Origin: Sphaerochaeta halotolerans
Lineage (GTDB): Bacteria; Spirochaetota; Spirochaetia; Sphaerochaetales; Sphaerochaetaceae
DNA: 64,000 nt
Assembly (NCBI RefSeq): GCF_003429665.1
Contig: NZ_QUWK01000010.1
Span: 1-64,000 of the forward strand
Direction of reading: 5' to 3'
The notes beneath the pieces were generated by a model. That model searched no databases, was not told where the DNA came from, and worked only from the letters and a program-made list of their open reading frames with translations. Shown here piece after piece: positions 41,380-50,000 of the stretch (its first letter is position 1; each line of letters begins with the position of its first letter). Both the position numbers and the translations under genes were made by a program.

Positions 41380-42735
41380 TTATGCCTCCGATTGAAGAGA
41401 TGAGAATACCCAGGGGATCAATTCCGAAACGGTAGGATGGGGGATGACGGTTTCCTGGAATGTCTGATAGCGAAGTCCTGCCTGCATGGCGAGTGCAATC
41501 ATACCGATTACTTCATCCCCACCCACACCGAATACAGCGGCTCCAATGATTGTATCATCGTCCTTGTTTACCAAAATCTTTATACGCCCTTTTGTTTCAT
41601 CCTTCTCCTTGGCACGACTTACCGATGCCATCTCTTTGGTAGCCACCAAGTAGGGAATATTATGTTGCTTTGCTTGTTTCTCATTCATGCCTACCCTGGC
41701 CAGTGGGGGATCGATGAAGAGCGAGTAGGTAAGAGTTCGGTCAGAGATTTTCTTGGAACCACCTGAGAGTGCCGAGAGAAACACCTGCCCGTCATGCACA
41801 GAGGTATGTGTGAAAGCACCTCTCCCGTTTACATCCCCAAGGGCATAGATATGCGGCACAGATGTACGGCATGTATCGTCAACAATAATGAACCCTCTCT
41901 CGTCGATCTCGACGCCGGCATTGCTCAGGTTCAATCCATCACTGTTGGGTATTCTACCGGCACCAACAAGCAGATGACTACCGGTTATGGTGCCTCCCTG
42001 GTATTCTACTGAGATTTGCTGATCAGCTTTCTGGGAGACTGAGCTGATTGAGGCAGAGGTAAAGATCTCAATCCCTTCATCCTCCAGGACGGACCGGGCA
42101 ATTTCACTGATATCTTCATCCTCTTTAGAGATTATCTGAGGAGACGATTCAAAGAGTGTTACCTCTGAGCCGAGTCGTCTGAAAGCCTGCGCGAATTCCA
42201 ACCCAATGTAGGACCCTCCAATGATTAAAAGATGCGAGGGAAGCTCATTCAAAGCAAGGATTCCCTTGTTGTCCAACCAAGGAACAGATTCAATACCCGG
42301 TATACTAGGAACCCTTGCCCTGGTTCCTGTATGTATGACAATTAATCCACCATAAATATGAGTTCCTTCTATTGCTATCGTATGGGCATCTACAAACGTA
42401 CCAAAGCCAGGATAGAAGTCAACGGTTTCTTCAAGCCATGCCGTAAAGCCTTTGTTGGATTCATTGCGGATAGCATTAACCCGATCCATTACCTTGGAAA
42501 AATTTGTATGGTAGGAATCTACTTCAATCCCAAAATCACTGCCTCGTTTAATCATATGGGCTGTTCGGGCACTTGCAATAAGTGTTTTTGTAGGGGTACA
42601 GCCCCAATTGACACAACTTCCACCTACGCGATCCGCTTCAACAATGGCTACAGATTTCTTTTCTTCCAGGAGATTACCAAGGATAGTTCCGGTTGCTTGC
42701 CCTGTTCCAATGATGATTACATCGTAACGTTTCAT
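41380..42735 (-). CDS. FAD-dependent pyridine-nucleotide disulfide oxidoreductase (mercuric reductase-like)
   Basis: This cytoplasmic flavoprotein has 451 residues and is related to mercuric reductase and lipoamide dehydrogenase. The start ATG at 42735 follows AGGAGGG. FAD site: VIIIGTGQATGTILGNLL. Redox disulfide: GGSCVNWGCTPTKTL (Cys41 and Cys46). NAD(P)H site: LLIIGGSYIGLEFAQAFRRLG. The C-terminal interface motif is HPTVSE instead of the vicinal cysteines of true MerA, and no heavy-metal domain is present. The substrate is therefore an unknown disulfide or other oxidant. It is co-transcribed with an osmolyte-binding protein, an unusual pairing. All flavin-binding motifs are intact. Confidence 0.85.
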   Translation of the reverse strand: MKRYDVIIIGTGQATGTILGNLLEEKKSVAIVEADRVGGSCVNWGCTPTKTLIASARTAHMIKRGSDFGIEVDSYHTNFSKVMDRVNAIRNESNKGFTAWLEETVDFYPGFGTFVDAHTIAIEGTHIYGGLIVIHTGTRARVPSIPGIESVPWLDNKGILALNELPSHLLIIGGSYIGLEFAQAFRRLGSEVTLFESSPQIISKEDEDISEIARSVLEDEGIEIFTSASISSVSQKADQQISVEYQGGTITGSHLLVGAGRIPNSDGLNLSNAGVEIDERGFIIVDDTCRTSVPHIYALGDVNGRGAFTHTSVHDGQVFLSALSGGSKKISDRTLTYSLFIDPPLARVGMNEKQAKQHNIPYLVATKEMASVSRAKEKDETKGRIKILVNKDDDTIIGAAVFGVGGDEVIGMIALAMQAGLRYQTFQETVIPHPTVSELIPWVFSSLQSEA

Positions 42736-42927
42736 CGTGATTCCCTCCTGGTAGGTTGTTGATATACTCTGCACTATAAAGGTGATTGCACCATTGCACA
42801 AGGAAAAACCCCTCTGGATACCTTGATTCCTCATCCCTCTCCTGTTATTCTCAAACGAACAAGGGTTTTTTTGCCTTTGTTGCGAGGTGTAGATAGTGAC
42901 CAAACAGGCGATACGCCTAACAAAGGA

Positions 42928-44109
42928 ATGGCATTGAATCGGAACACACTAACGTTGAAAGCCCTTGATAAACAGGTGGCATTTGCTCTGTTTCTTTTTC
43001 TCTTGAGCTTGACCCTTCCTTTTTTGCAATCACGAGAAAACAGAATTGCTGAAGAATTTACGGTAAGGCTGTTCTCTCTCGGTATTGGGCCTATCCTGCT
43101 TTTGCTCATTCCCCCACTCATGGTACTGGTAAGTGCATGCATCACAGAGAGGATGCATGCCTCACTGATAGCCACTGTTGCTACAGCTATGGGAGTGTTC
43201 AGTCCACTTTTGGTATTGACAATCGTGGGGAATGCATTGGTTGCAGACCTTGGGGCGTTTGCCCGATATAGTCCAGCCTCAGGAATGTATGTGTATCTGG
43301 CAGCTGTTTCCATTCTCTACTTGATGAAACCAAAGTTGCAAACCAGTGATAAGATTGCTCTCTTTTTGGTGGTATTGCTTGTAATTGGCATGGGCTTTAT
43401 CGGACTGTTTGACCGGTTCGGTATTCTCCTTGAAGCAAAGAACCTCGGACCCCGCTTGGGGAGAGAAATCCTGGCACATATCAGGATTACTGGAATCAGC
43501 CTGCTTATCAGCATGGTCATCGGTATTCCCATTGCCTTCCTTGCCTTTTCGAATCGGACGGTTAGAAACATCGTGTTTCCCATCCTCAATGTGTTGCAGA
43601 CCATCCCCGGTATAGCGCTTTTTGGATTGTTGATTGCTCCACTTGCGGCGCTTTCCCGGGCTTTCCCCATTCTTCGTGAGTGGGGAATCCAAGGAATCGG
43701 CAATACACCAGCGATTATTGCGCTCAGTATGTATGCACTCTATCCCATCATCAGGTATACCTTTACCTCGCTTGATGGAATTGATGAACAAGTCATCCAA
43801 GCTGCAAAGGGAATGGGTATGAACTCATCCCAATTGTGGAAGATTGTACGTCTGCCTTTGGCAACCGTAGGGATTCTCCATGGAGTGCGAGTAGCCTTGG
43901 TACAGACCATAGGGAACGCCACCCTCGCCAAGTTGATCGGAGGGGATGGGCTCGGTGTCTTGGTCTTTGAGGGGCTGGGGCAAGCTTCGGTTGATATGGT
44001 TTTGCTTGGCATGTTGCTTATTATCATTCTTACTGTCGTCTGTGACCAACTTTTTCAGATCCTAATCAATTTCTTTTCTCCAACATTTTTAAAAAGAGAG
44101 GAACACTGA
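42928..44109 (+). CDS. ABC permease of the YehY/OpuCB type
   Basis: This 393-residue inner-membrane permease of the glycine betaine/choline family has an extra N-terminal membrane half like YehY. About 8-9 helices are evident. The ABC signature region is EQVIQAAKGMGMNSSQLWKIVRLPLA (about residues 285-310), contacting the ATPase. AHIRITGISLLISMVIGIP starts the conserved permease core. The start is uncertain: the ATG at 42928 (MALNRNTLTLKALD) is used here, but AAAGGA lies directly against it, and an in-frame TTG at 42823 would add 35 residues. Its stop overlaps the next gene's start (TGATG). Substrate binding is by the divergently encoded OsmF-like protein. Confidence 0.85.
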   Translation: MALNRNTLTLKALDKQVAFALFLFLLSLTLPFLQSRENRIAEEFTVRLFSLGIGPILLLLIPPLMVLVSACITERMHASLIATVATAMGVFSPLLVLTIVGNALVADLGAFARYSPASGMYVYLAAVSILYLMKPKLQTSDKIALFLVVLLVIGMGFIGLFDRFGILLEAKNLGPRLGREILAHIRITGISLLISMVIGIPIAFLAFSNRTVRNIVFPILNVLQTIPGIALFGLLIAPLAALSRAFPILREWGIQGIGNTPAIIALSMYALYPIIRYTFTSLDGIDEQVIQAAKGMGMNSSQLWKIVRLPLATVGILHGVRVALVQTIGNATLAKLIGGDGLGVLVFEGLGQASVDMVLLGMLLIIILTVVCDQLFQILINFFSPTFLKREEH

Positions 44110-45218
44110 TGCATTTGCCTCCACATCCTATCCTTTCTGAAACCTCCATTTTTCTGCAAGCGGAACGTATTTCTGTGCAGTATGGAGAGACCAGGGCACT
44201 CAAAGACGTTAGCTTGCAAATACCAACCAATAGGGTAACAGTGTTGATCGGTCCCAGTGGGTGTGGGAAATCCACAACCCTCAGGTGCATCAATGCACTG
44301 GTGAAACTCTCTTCTGGCGTTATTACCTATGGTGATGAATCCATTCAGAACATGAATGAGACGGAGCTGCGAAGAGCCATGGGGTATGCCATTCAATCAG
44401 TTGGATTGATGCCTCATCTTAGTGTGGAGGAAAATGTCGATCTGGTTCCTCGGTTACTCGGGTGGGAACGTTCAGGACGAGCTGAACGGGTAAAACGATT
44501 ACTCAACCTAGTGAGACTCAACCCTGAGGTCTACAGAAATAAGTATCCCCATGAACTCTCGGGTGGGGAAGCCCAACGGGTAGGGGTTGCCCGTGCCCTT
44601 GGTGCAGACCCTCCTGTATTGCTGATGGATGAACCCTTTGGGGCGGTGGATCCCCTGACTCGTGAACAGCTTCAGGATGAGTTTATCCACATTCAACGAC
44701 AATTGAAGAAAACGGTTATTTTTGTCACTCACGATATTGATGAGGCAATCCGCCTTGCTGACTATCTGGTGATCATGAGGGAAGGAGAGGTAGTGCAAGC
44801 TGATACACCAGCTAATATTCTCGCTTCCCCAAAAGATGAGTTTGTTGAGCGTTTTCTCGGCCCTGACAGATCTCTCAAACGGCTCTCTCTCTTCACCGCC
44901 GACCACTGTTGTATCCAGAAAGTACCTTCGGGGCTGGAAGAACCAACCAAATCAGTATTACCTGAAGATTCGACAAGTTGTTATTGGCAAGTAGATGCAA
45001 TGGGGCATCCTATAAAAGGTTTCATGTGGGTGAATGGCCGTCTCGTTTCCCGTGTGGTGAATAGCGCAAGCCACACAGTACAAACATACTCATCCCTGAG
45101 GGAGTGCATGGCAACAATCTTGAGCCTCGGTTTACCTGCTGCTGCCGTTGTGGATGATGAAGGTCGCTTGTTTGGGGAGGTGCGTTTTGAGACAATCCAA
45201 ACGATCAGCATCTCCTAG
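44109..45218 (+). CDS. Osmolyte ABC transporter ATPase (OpuCA/YehX-like) with CBS-type tail
   Basis: This 369-residue ATPase drives the permease pair on either side of it. Walker A GPSGCGKSTTLRC (about 50-62), Q-loop YAIQSVGLMPHL, signature LSGGEAQRVGVARALG and Walker B VLLMDEPFGAVDP are all present. The H-loop is VIFVTHDIDEA. After about residue 260 the tail holds one region resembling a CBS domain (VQTYSSLRECMATILSLG then AAAVVDDEGRLFGEV), shorter than the usual CBS pair. Such tails sense ionic strength in relatives. The start overlaps the upstream permease stop. The downstream permease begins inside its 3' end. Confidence 0.93.
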   Translation: MHLPPHPILSETSIFLQAERISVQYGETRALKDVSLQIPTNRVTVLIGPSGCGKSTTLRCINALVKLSSGVITYGDESIQNMNETELRRAMGYAIQSVGLMPHLSVEENVDLVPRLLGWERSGRAERVKRLLNLVRLNPEVYRNKYPHELSGGEAQRVGVARALGADPPVLLMDEPFGAVDPLTREQLQDEFIHIQRQLKKTVIFVTHDIDEAIRLADYLVIMREGEVVQADTPANILASPKDEFVERFLGPDRSLKRLSLFTADHCCIQKVPSGLEEPTKSVLPEDSTSCYWQVDAMGHPIKGFMWVNGRLVSRVVNSASHTVQTYSSLRECMATILSLGLPAAAVVDDEGRLFGEVRFETIQTISIS

Positions 45219-45975
45219 TAGGCATGTACTAACACAATGGATTCCTCTTCTATTGCTAACAATCGGTTTGATTCTGTATATCACTTCTCCCACGTTGCAA
45301 AGTGCAATTCTCTCTCTTGTGTTTCCCCATGAGACACAATTCACGCATGCAAGAAAGACAATTCTCCAGATGACTGGAGCACATATTACGTTGACGATTG
45401 CAGCAACGCTGCTTTCGAGTGTGTTCGGTATTTTTATTGGAATCTTGGTCACCAGAAAAGCTGGAAGGGAGTTCCAACAGCTGGTACTCAAACTGAATGC
45501 ATTCATCCAGACATTCCCACCGTCTGCAGTGATCATCTTGGCTTTTCCTGTGTTGGGATTTGGGTGGAAGCCAGCGCTTCTGGCTTTGTTTCTCTACTCA
45601 CTTTTCCCTGTTCTAGGGAATACAGTAATAGGGTTCAACTCAGTGAGTCCAGCAGCAATTGATGCTGCAAAGGGAATGGGAATGACGTGGTTCCAACAAC
45701 TGCATATTGCTGAGCTTCCCCAGGCTTTACCTATGATTATTACTGGAATTCGACACAGCTACATCCTCAATCTGGGTACGGCTGCCATTGCGGCGGTTAT
45801 AGGAGGGGAAGGCCTCGGGACAATCATCATAAGTGGGCTTACCCTGCGTAACTCCGCCCTTGTGCTCTCTGGAACCATCGTGATCAGCATGCTTGCCTTC
45901 ATTGGGGAGCAGTTATTTCAACTCCTCTCCTGGAAACAAACAAACCATGATGGTTCTACTCACATTCATGATTAA
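45187..45975 (+). CDS. ABC permease of the OpuCB/YehW type
   Basis: This 262-residue inner-membrane permease is the second one of the osmolyte transporter. The start codon is inferred as TTG at 45187, because GGGGAGG lies 6 bases before it; the longer frame from 45148 lacks a ribosome site. Overlap with the ATPase gene is then 32 bases. Five to six helices are visible. Family blocks are ITLTIAATLLSSVFGIFIG, IQTFPPSAVIILAFPVLGFG, AAIDAAKGMGMTWFQQLHIAEL (ATPase contact) and LNLGTAAIAAVIGGEGLGT. It works with the YehY-like permease and the ATPase encoded upstream. Confidence 0.88.
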   Translation: MRQSKRSASPSRHVLTQWIPLLLLTIGLILYITSPTLQSAILSLVFPHETQFTHARKTILQMTGAHITLTIAATLLSSVFGIFIGILVTRKAGREFQQLVLKLNAFIQTFPPSAVIILAFPVLGFGWKPALLALFLYSLFPVLGNTVIGFNSVSPAAIDAAKGMGMTWFQQLHIAELPQALPMIITGIRHSYILNLGTAAIAAVIGGEGLGTIIISGLTLRNSALVLSGTIVISMLAFIGEQLFQLLSWKQTNHDGSTHIHD

Positions 45976-45993
45976 TTCTGGAGTTTGTAGTAG

Positions 45994-46716
45994 CTAGAGA
46001 AATAGGAGTAGCCAGACTATCAGAACAATGAGAATGCTCAAGAGGGTTCCCAGAAGGTAATATTCTGCAAAGTCCTTATCTTTAAGCATTTCATAGCGAG
46101 AAATAGACTTGGCTGCCATCACCAAAGCCAGGGCACCAAACTGTCCAAGACTCAACAGTATTATCATGATATAGCGTTCAATGGTTCCGATCATAGCCCC
46201 AGCGTTATTACGGGGTGTCTCCTCTTTGCTTCCTAGCCTTGATATAATGTGTCTAATGGTTATATTGGAAGGTTTGGCTAGAATCAGGATGCAGAGAGTC
46301 CAAACAAGTAAGGTAGCATAGGGGAAAGTACTTGGTCCCAGAGACTTGGTAATCCATGACGCCGGTTGTAATGGCACTGGTTTGATGAATATTGCCACTG
46401 CTGCTAATGAGATGAGATGGACACCCTGATCCACCAAATACAGTGTAGATTCCTTGTATTTTCCATGGTTGTAAAAAAGGAATTTGATCGTGTCGATACA
46501 AATGTGAAGAATGATGAGGAAAATGAGGGAATTGATCAAGGCCATGGAAGGCTGAATAAACACAAGGGAGACCAAAAATGGTAGTGCATATACAAAACCA
46601 TGAAGCAATACAGCTCGGTGTTTTGTTTTTTTAGACCCTGCCATTTTTTCGCTTTGGAGGTAGAAATCACCCAATATATGTAGCAGGAGATACAATTGGA
46701 AAACAACGGTATTCAT
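45994..46716 (-). CDS. DUF3307 membrane protein, SatD partner
   Basis: This 240-residue polytopic membrane protein has about 6-7 hydrophobic helices. The N terminus MNTVVFQLYLLLHILGDFYL (first 20 residues) with LGDFYLQSEKMA is the hallmark of DUF3307. The start ATG at 46716 follows GAGGAG and overlaps the satD stop codon by 4 bases (ATGA), so the two proteins are made together. DUF3307 and SatD genes are often adjacent, but neither has a proven biochemical function; SatD was named from an acid-tolerance locus of streptococci. A DNA-binding-regulator plus membrane-effector pair is plausible. The gene is convergent with the osmolyte transporter operon. Confidence 0.82.
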   Translation of the reverse strand: MNTVVFQLYLLLHILGDFYLQSEKMAGSKKTKHRAVLLHGFVYALPFLVSLVFIQPSMALINSLIFLIILHICIDTIKFLFYNHGKYKESTLYLVDQGVHLISLAAVAIFIKPVPLQPASWITKSLGPSTFPYATLLVWTLCILILAKPSNITIRHIISRLGSKEETPRNNAGAMIGTIERYIMIILLSLGQFGALALVMAAKSISRYEMLKDKDFAEYYLLGTLLSILIVLIVWLLLFL

Positions 46717-47462
46717 ACACACTCCTCACTGAGGATGCTCGTGATTCCAGCTAATGTATGCAGGTAGGTATAAAATTGTGCTGAGGCCAATGCGTTGTTC
46801 ACCGTTGGTTGGGTGATGCCGAGCAGTGCAGCAGTTTGCATTTGGTTGTATTGGCCTGCTTCCATGAACGTGTGCAATGTTTTCTGCTGTTTGTCTGTCC
46901 AGCCTGCTTTCAACGTAGAGAGGAGAGAAAAGGTCATATTGAGCATGAGTGAAAGCTTCTCATTATCAGCAATACCAATTCGTATGGTCGTATAGGGTTC
47001 TTTGTGTTTTTTCTCGCTTTGCTTGAGCTGCATGAGCATATCACGGGCAATGTGGTATGCAGGTCCATCCATGCCAAAAGGAGAATCCTTGATGATTTCA
47101 GTGTGAATTTCTCCAATACCGATACCAAAACGGATGCGCACCGGCCACATATGGTGTTCTATGTAATCAACGATTGGAACTGCAAGAGAACAATCGCTCA
47201 GCAAACCCTGGAACTCATCTCCAAGCGTAATCGTGAATGATGATGCAATTGAATCCTTGATAAAATTGCTTTGTTTGGGCTTAGGAAACGTGTAGGAGAA
47301 GGGTGCGGTTTGAATAAGTTGCTCATAGGTACCCAAAAAGGAATAGTTGTTAATATTCTGCAAGACCATCTGCAGCTTTGTCTGAACTTGTCTTCGGTTT
47401 GTGAGTGTACGTGAGCCAATGATATCAGCGATGATAGCGGCATAGTGTTGTCTATTATCCAT
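46713..47462 (-). CDS. satD: SatD-family protein with C-terminal HTH
   Basis: This 249-residue SatD-like protein has a central region (SFTITLGDEFQGLLSDC, then RIRFGIGIGEIHTEI and MDGPAYHIARDM) that resembles a nucleotide-cyclase-type fold. The C-terminal part has a helix-turn-helix (QYNQMQTAALLGITQPTV, about residues 205-222), so it likely binds DNA. No clear ribosome site precedes the ATG at 47462; the upstream region has several AT-rich palindromes that may be its operator. It overlaps the DUF3307 gene by 4 bases. The ligand is unknown. Confidence 0.8.
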   Translation of the reverse strand: MDNRQHYAAIIADIIGSRTLTNRRQVQTKLQMVLQNINNYSFLGTYEQLIQTAPFSYTFPKPKQSNFIKDSIASSFTITLGDEFQGLLSDCSLAVPIVDYIEHHMWPVRIRFGIGIGEIHTEIIKDSPFGMDGPAYHIARDMLMQLKQSEKKHKEPYTTIRIGIADNEKLSLMLNMTFSLLSTLKAGWTDKQQKTLHTFMEAGQYNQMQTAALLGITQPTVNNALASAQFYTYLHTLAGITSILSEECV

Positions 47463-47499
47463 GGATCAAGATTACATCTGATACTATAATCTGTCAATA

Positions 47500-47552
47500 T
47501 TGATATATATAGCTATAATTGATAATTATAGTATTATTTAACTATATATCAA
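47500..47552. promoter_or_regulatory. Nested AT-rich palindromes upstream of satD
   Basis: TTGATATATA (47500-47509) is mirrored by TATATATCAA (47543-47552), and between them CTATAATT (47513-47520) pairs with AATTATAG (47524-47531). The cluster ends 18 bases before repeat copy 4. It is a plausible operator for the HTH of SatD. Confidence 0.45.
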
Positions 47553-47570
47553 AATATAGTAAATAAAGTC

Positions 47571-47717
47571 AATGAAAGGTATCAATACCCTTGGACTCAG
47601 GAGGCGTTGCCTCCTTTTTCACTCAAGGGACGGGGTGTCTCACTTTACTTTCCAGGAACTCGCTCGAAAGAGGAACCATCATGCTGATTCCTTTCCTCTC
47701 ACTCCGTTGGGAAATGA
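47571..47717 (+). repeat. Interspersed hairpin-rich repeat, copy 4 (diverged, shorter)
   Basis: This 147-base copy in plus orientation is bounded by AATGA. It is the most diverged copy: the AGGGCAAGCCCT segment is deleted (about 12 bases) and the CCCC/GGGG and CCCGG/CGGG pairings are lost, while GGAGGCGTTGCCTCC and AGAGGAA/TTTCCTCT are kept. Confidence 0.85.
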
Positions 47718-47870
47718 TTCTTTCTATATTGCAGTGCAAAGCTGATAGATCGAGACTTTTATTCAATAGAAGGTGTTTCTACAACACTTCCAACGTATAA
47801 AATATGTACCTATAGAAATGAATATATGCCATTAGGTGAAATGATATCTCTATCAAGAAAAAAATAACGA

Positions 47871-47915
47871 TTGCTAGTGTTAATACTTGACACTAGCAAC
47901 TAATAATATTACTTT
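47871..47915 (+). promoter_or_regulatory. Promoter with perfect operator-like palindrome upstream of the CoA-disulfide reductase gene
   Basis: TTGCTAGTGT (47871-47880) and ACACTAGCAA (47890-47899) form a perfect 10+10 inverted repeat. It overlaps a consensus -35 box TTGACA (47887-47892), with TACTTT (47910-47915) 17 bases further. The overlap suggests repression of the downstream gene by a dimeric regulator. AGGAG and the start codon follow at 47945. Confidence 0.6.
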
Positions 47916-47944
47916 TTCATCGTTCGTTACTTGAGGAGTTGCTA

Positions 47945-49948
47945 ATGAAGAATGTATTGATCATAGGTGGTGTTGCAGCTGGAGCAACTGCAGCGGCAAG
48001 AGCACGCAGACTAGATAATGATGTGAATATCACACTCTTGGAGGCAGGGGCAGACGTTTCATTTGCAAACTGTGGGCTTCCTTACTTTCTTGGACGAGAT
48101 ATTGAATACCGTTCTTCCTTGATTCTTGCAAGTGAAGAGACGTTTCATGAACAGTATCGTGTAAAGGTCCATACCCATACAGAAGCGATTGCTATTGATC
48201 GAGAAAAAAAGCAGGTCAAGGCATTGAATACAGGTACTGGAGAAGAGTTTGTTTTCCCCTATGACTCGCTTATTCTTGCACAGGGGGGCAAGCCGGTTGT
48301 ACCGCCATTGCCGGGTGTCAACAAAGAACATGTGTTCCAGCTCTGGACCCTTGCAGACATGGATAGGATCGACCACTACATCAGTGAAAAAGAACCCAAG
48401 AAGGCAGTAGTAGTTGGTGGTGGTTTCATTGGTCTAGAAATGGTGGAGGCTCTTACCAAGCGTGGAATTGCAGTCACCCTCGTAGAAATGGCACCACAGG
48501 TGATGCCTAATCTGGAAGGGGAGTTTGCCGGTTTCATCACGAAAGAACTGCTTGACTATGGAGTGAAACTCAAGCTCGGGAAATCAGTTGAAGTCATTGA
48601 AGATACCAAGGTAATCTTGAATGACGGTTCAACTATTGATACCGATTTTGTCTTGCTCTCAGTGGGTGTACGTCCAACACTACAACTTGCAAAAGATGCT
48701 GGCCTTGATATGGGCTCTTCCGGTGGCCTCAAGGTCAATGATCAGATGTGTACCAGTGATCCTTCCATCTTTGCTGCTGGGGATATGGTAGAAATTTCTC
48801 ACAACGTACTTGGCAAGAACGTAAGGATGCCACTTGCAGGGCCGGCAAACAGACAAGGAAGAATTGTTGGAGAGAATGCGCTTGGAGGATCCCGTACCTA
48901 TAAAGGTGTTTCAGGTACATCCGTGGTTAAAGTATTCGAAGCTGTAGCAGGTTCTACCGGCTTGAGCCTGAAGGCGAGTAGGGATGCAGGCATCGACGCC
49001 GATGCAGTTGTCGTACACAAAGCAAGCCATACCGCATATTTCCCTGGTTCTGAGAAAGTAAGCTTGATGTTGATCTTTGACAAGAAGAGCAAGAAAGTCC
49101 TTGGAGCCCAGGTTGCTGGTCGTGTTGGTGTTGACAAGAGGATTGATGTTATTGCCACTGCAATTGCAGGAGAATTGACGCTTGAAGACCTCGCTGAACT
49201 GGACTTGGCCTACGCTCCTCCGTTCAACTCTCCCAACGGTCCTGTCAATATGGCAGCGTTCACTGCAATAAATCATGACAGTGGTTTCAGTCCATCAGTG
49301 TTAGCACAGGACTTTGAGCATTTTGTCATGGAAATGCAGCCTATTGCCATCGACTTGCGTGATCCGATTAGCTATGGAAAAGCCAATTTGCGTGGAACGA
49401 ACAACTTGAGTCAGGATATGATCAGAGAGAATCTGGACAAGATCCCCAGGGAGAACCCTATCATTCTCATCAGTGATGATGGACAGAAAGGCCATGTAGT
49501 ACTCAGAATGCTCAAGGGTGCGGGCTTTGACCGTGTGTTCTACGTGAGTGGCGGTTATATAAGCCTAGAGCGACATGCACGTGCTATAGGCTTCCAGTAT
49601 CTTCAGGTAGGAAAGTTTCCGATCGTAAAAAAGTCAGTAGAAGATTCAAAGCAGACAAAGGCAGAAGAGAAAGCTGATGAAACGGAAACGCTTGACTCAG
49701 ATGGACCCATCATCCTGGATGTTCGTACTCCTATGGAGTTTGAAATGGGAGCATACCCAGGAGCAATCAATGTTGGACTCGATTCCCTGCAAGAGTGGGC
49801 TGAAGGCATTGAAGACAAGGATCGTGAGATCATCATCTATTGTGCCTCGGGAGCGCGTTCCAGCTATGGCATGCGTATTCTGAACCAGATGGGATTCACC
49901 AACGTGGAAAATGGTGGTGGCCTCCATACCATGATGGCCAGGGGATAA
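47945..49948 (+). CDS. CoA-disulfide reductase / NADH:flavin oxidoreductase with two rhodanese domains
   Basis: This flavoprotein has 667 residues. Residues 1-445 form the CoADR/NADH-oxidase part: FAD site IIGGVAAGATAAARARRLD, redox cysteine in FANCGLPYFLG (Cys43, as in CoADR), NAD site VVVGGGFIGLEMVEAL and FAD site IFAAGDMVEI. About 450-550 form a rhodanese-like domain (IAIDLRDPISYGKANLRG then IILISDDGQKGH) whose loop has Ser-Asp in place of cysteine, so it is probably non-catalytic. About 575-667 form a second rhodanese domain with an intact loop (IIYCASGARSSYGM). Together this suggests persulfide/CoA-persulfide or thiol-redox handling. The ATG at 47945 has GAGGAG upstream. It is a single gene under its own promoter and operator. 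Confidence 0.9.
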   Translation: MKNVLIIGGVAAGATAAARARRLDNDVNITLLEAGADVSFANCGLPYFLGRDIEYRSSLILASEETFHEQYRVKVHTHTEAIAIDREKKQVKALNTGTGEEFVFPYDSLILAQGGKPVVPPLPGVNKEHVFQLWTLADMDRIDHYISEKEPKKAVVVGGGFIGLEMVEALTKRGIAVTLVEMAPQVMPNLEGEFAGFITKELLDYGVKLKLGKSVEVIEDTKVILNDGSTIDTDFVLLSVGVRPTLQLAKDAGLDMGSSGGLKVNDQMCTSDPSIFAAGDMVEISHNVLGKNVRMPLAGPANRQGRIVGENALGGSRTYKGVSGTSVVKVFEAVAGSTGLSLKASRDAGIDADAVVVHKASHTAYFPGSEKVSLMLIFDKKSKKVLGAQVAGRVGVDKRIDVIATAIAGELTLEDLAELDLAYAPPFNSPNGPVNMAAFTAINHDSGFSPSVLAQDFEHFVMEMQPIAIDLRDPISYGKANLRGTNNLSQDMIRENLDKIPRENPIILISDDGQKGHVVLRMLKGAGFDRVFYVSGGYISLERHARAIGFQYLQVGKFPIVKKSVEDSKQTKAEEKADETETLDSDGPIILDVRTPMEFEMGAYPGAINVGLDSLQEWAEGIEDKDREIIIYCASGARSSYGMRILNQMGFTNVENGGGLHTMMARG

Positions 49949-49965
49949 TACGCTCTCACTGTATC

Positions 49966-50000
49966 GTACACTTGATGTAAGTATATTCCATCAAGTGTAC
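49966..50000 (+). terminator. Hairpin after the CoA-disulfide reductase gene
   Basis: GTACACTTGATG (49966-49977) pairs perfectly with CATCAAGTGTAC (49989-50000), a 12-base stem with an 11-base loop. No long T-run follows on the plus strand. From 50001 to 50270 there is only a weak 79-codon open frame on the minus strand (50265-50026), without a ribosome site, which I do not accept as a gene. Confidence 0.6.

Noticed and set aside
43279-43800. Antisense open frame opposite the YehY-like permease
   Set aside because: Highly polar composition typical of the reverse of a membrane protein gene. No independent support.
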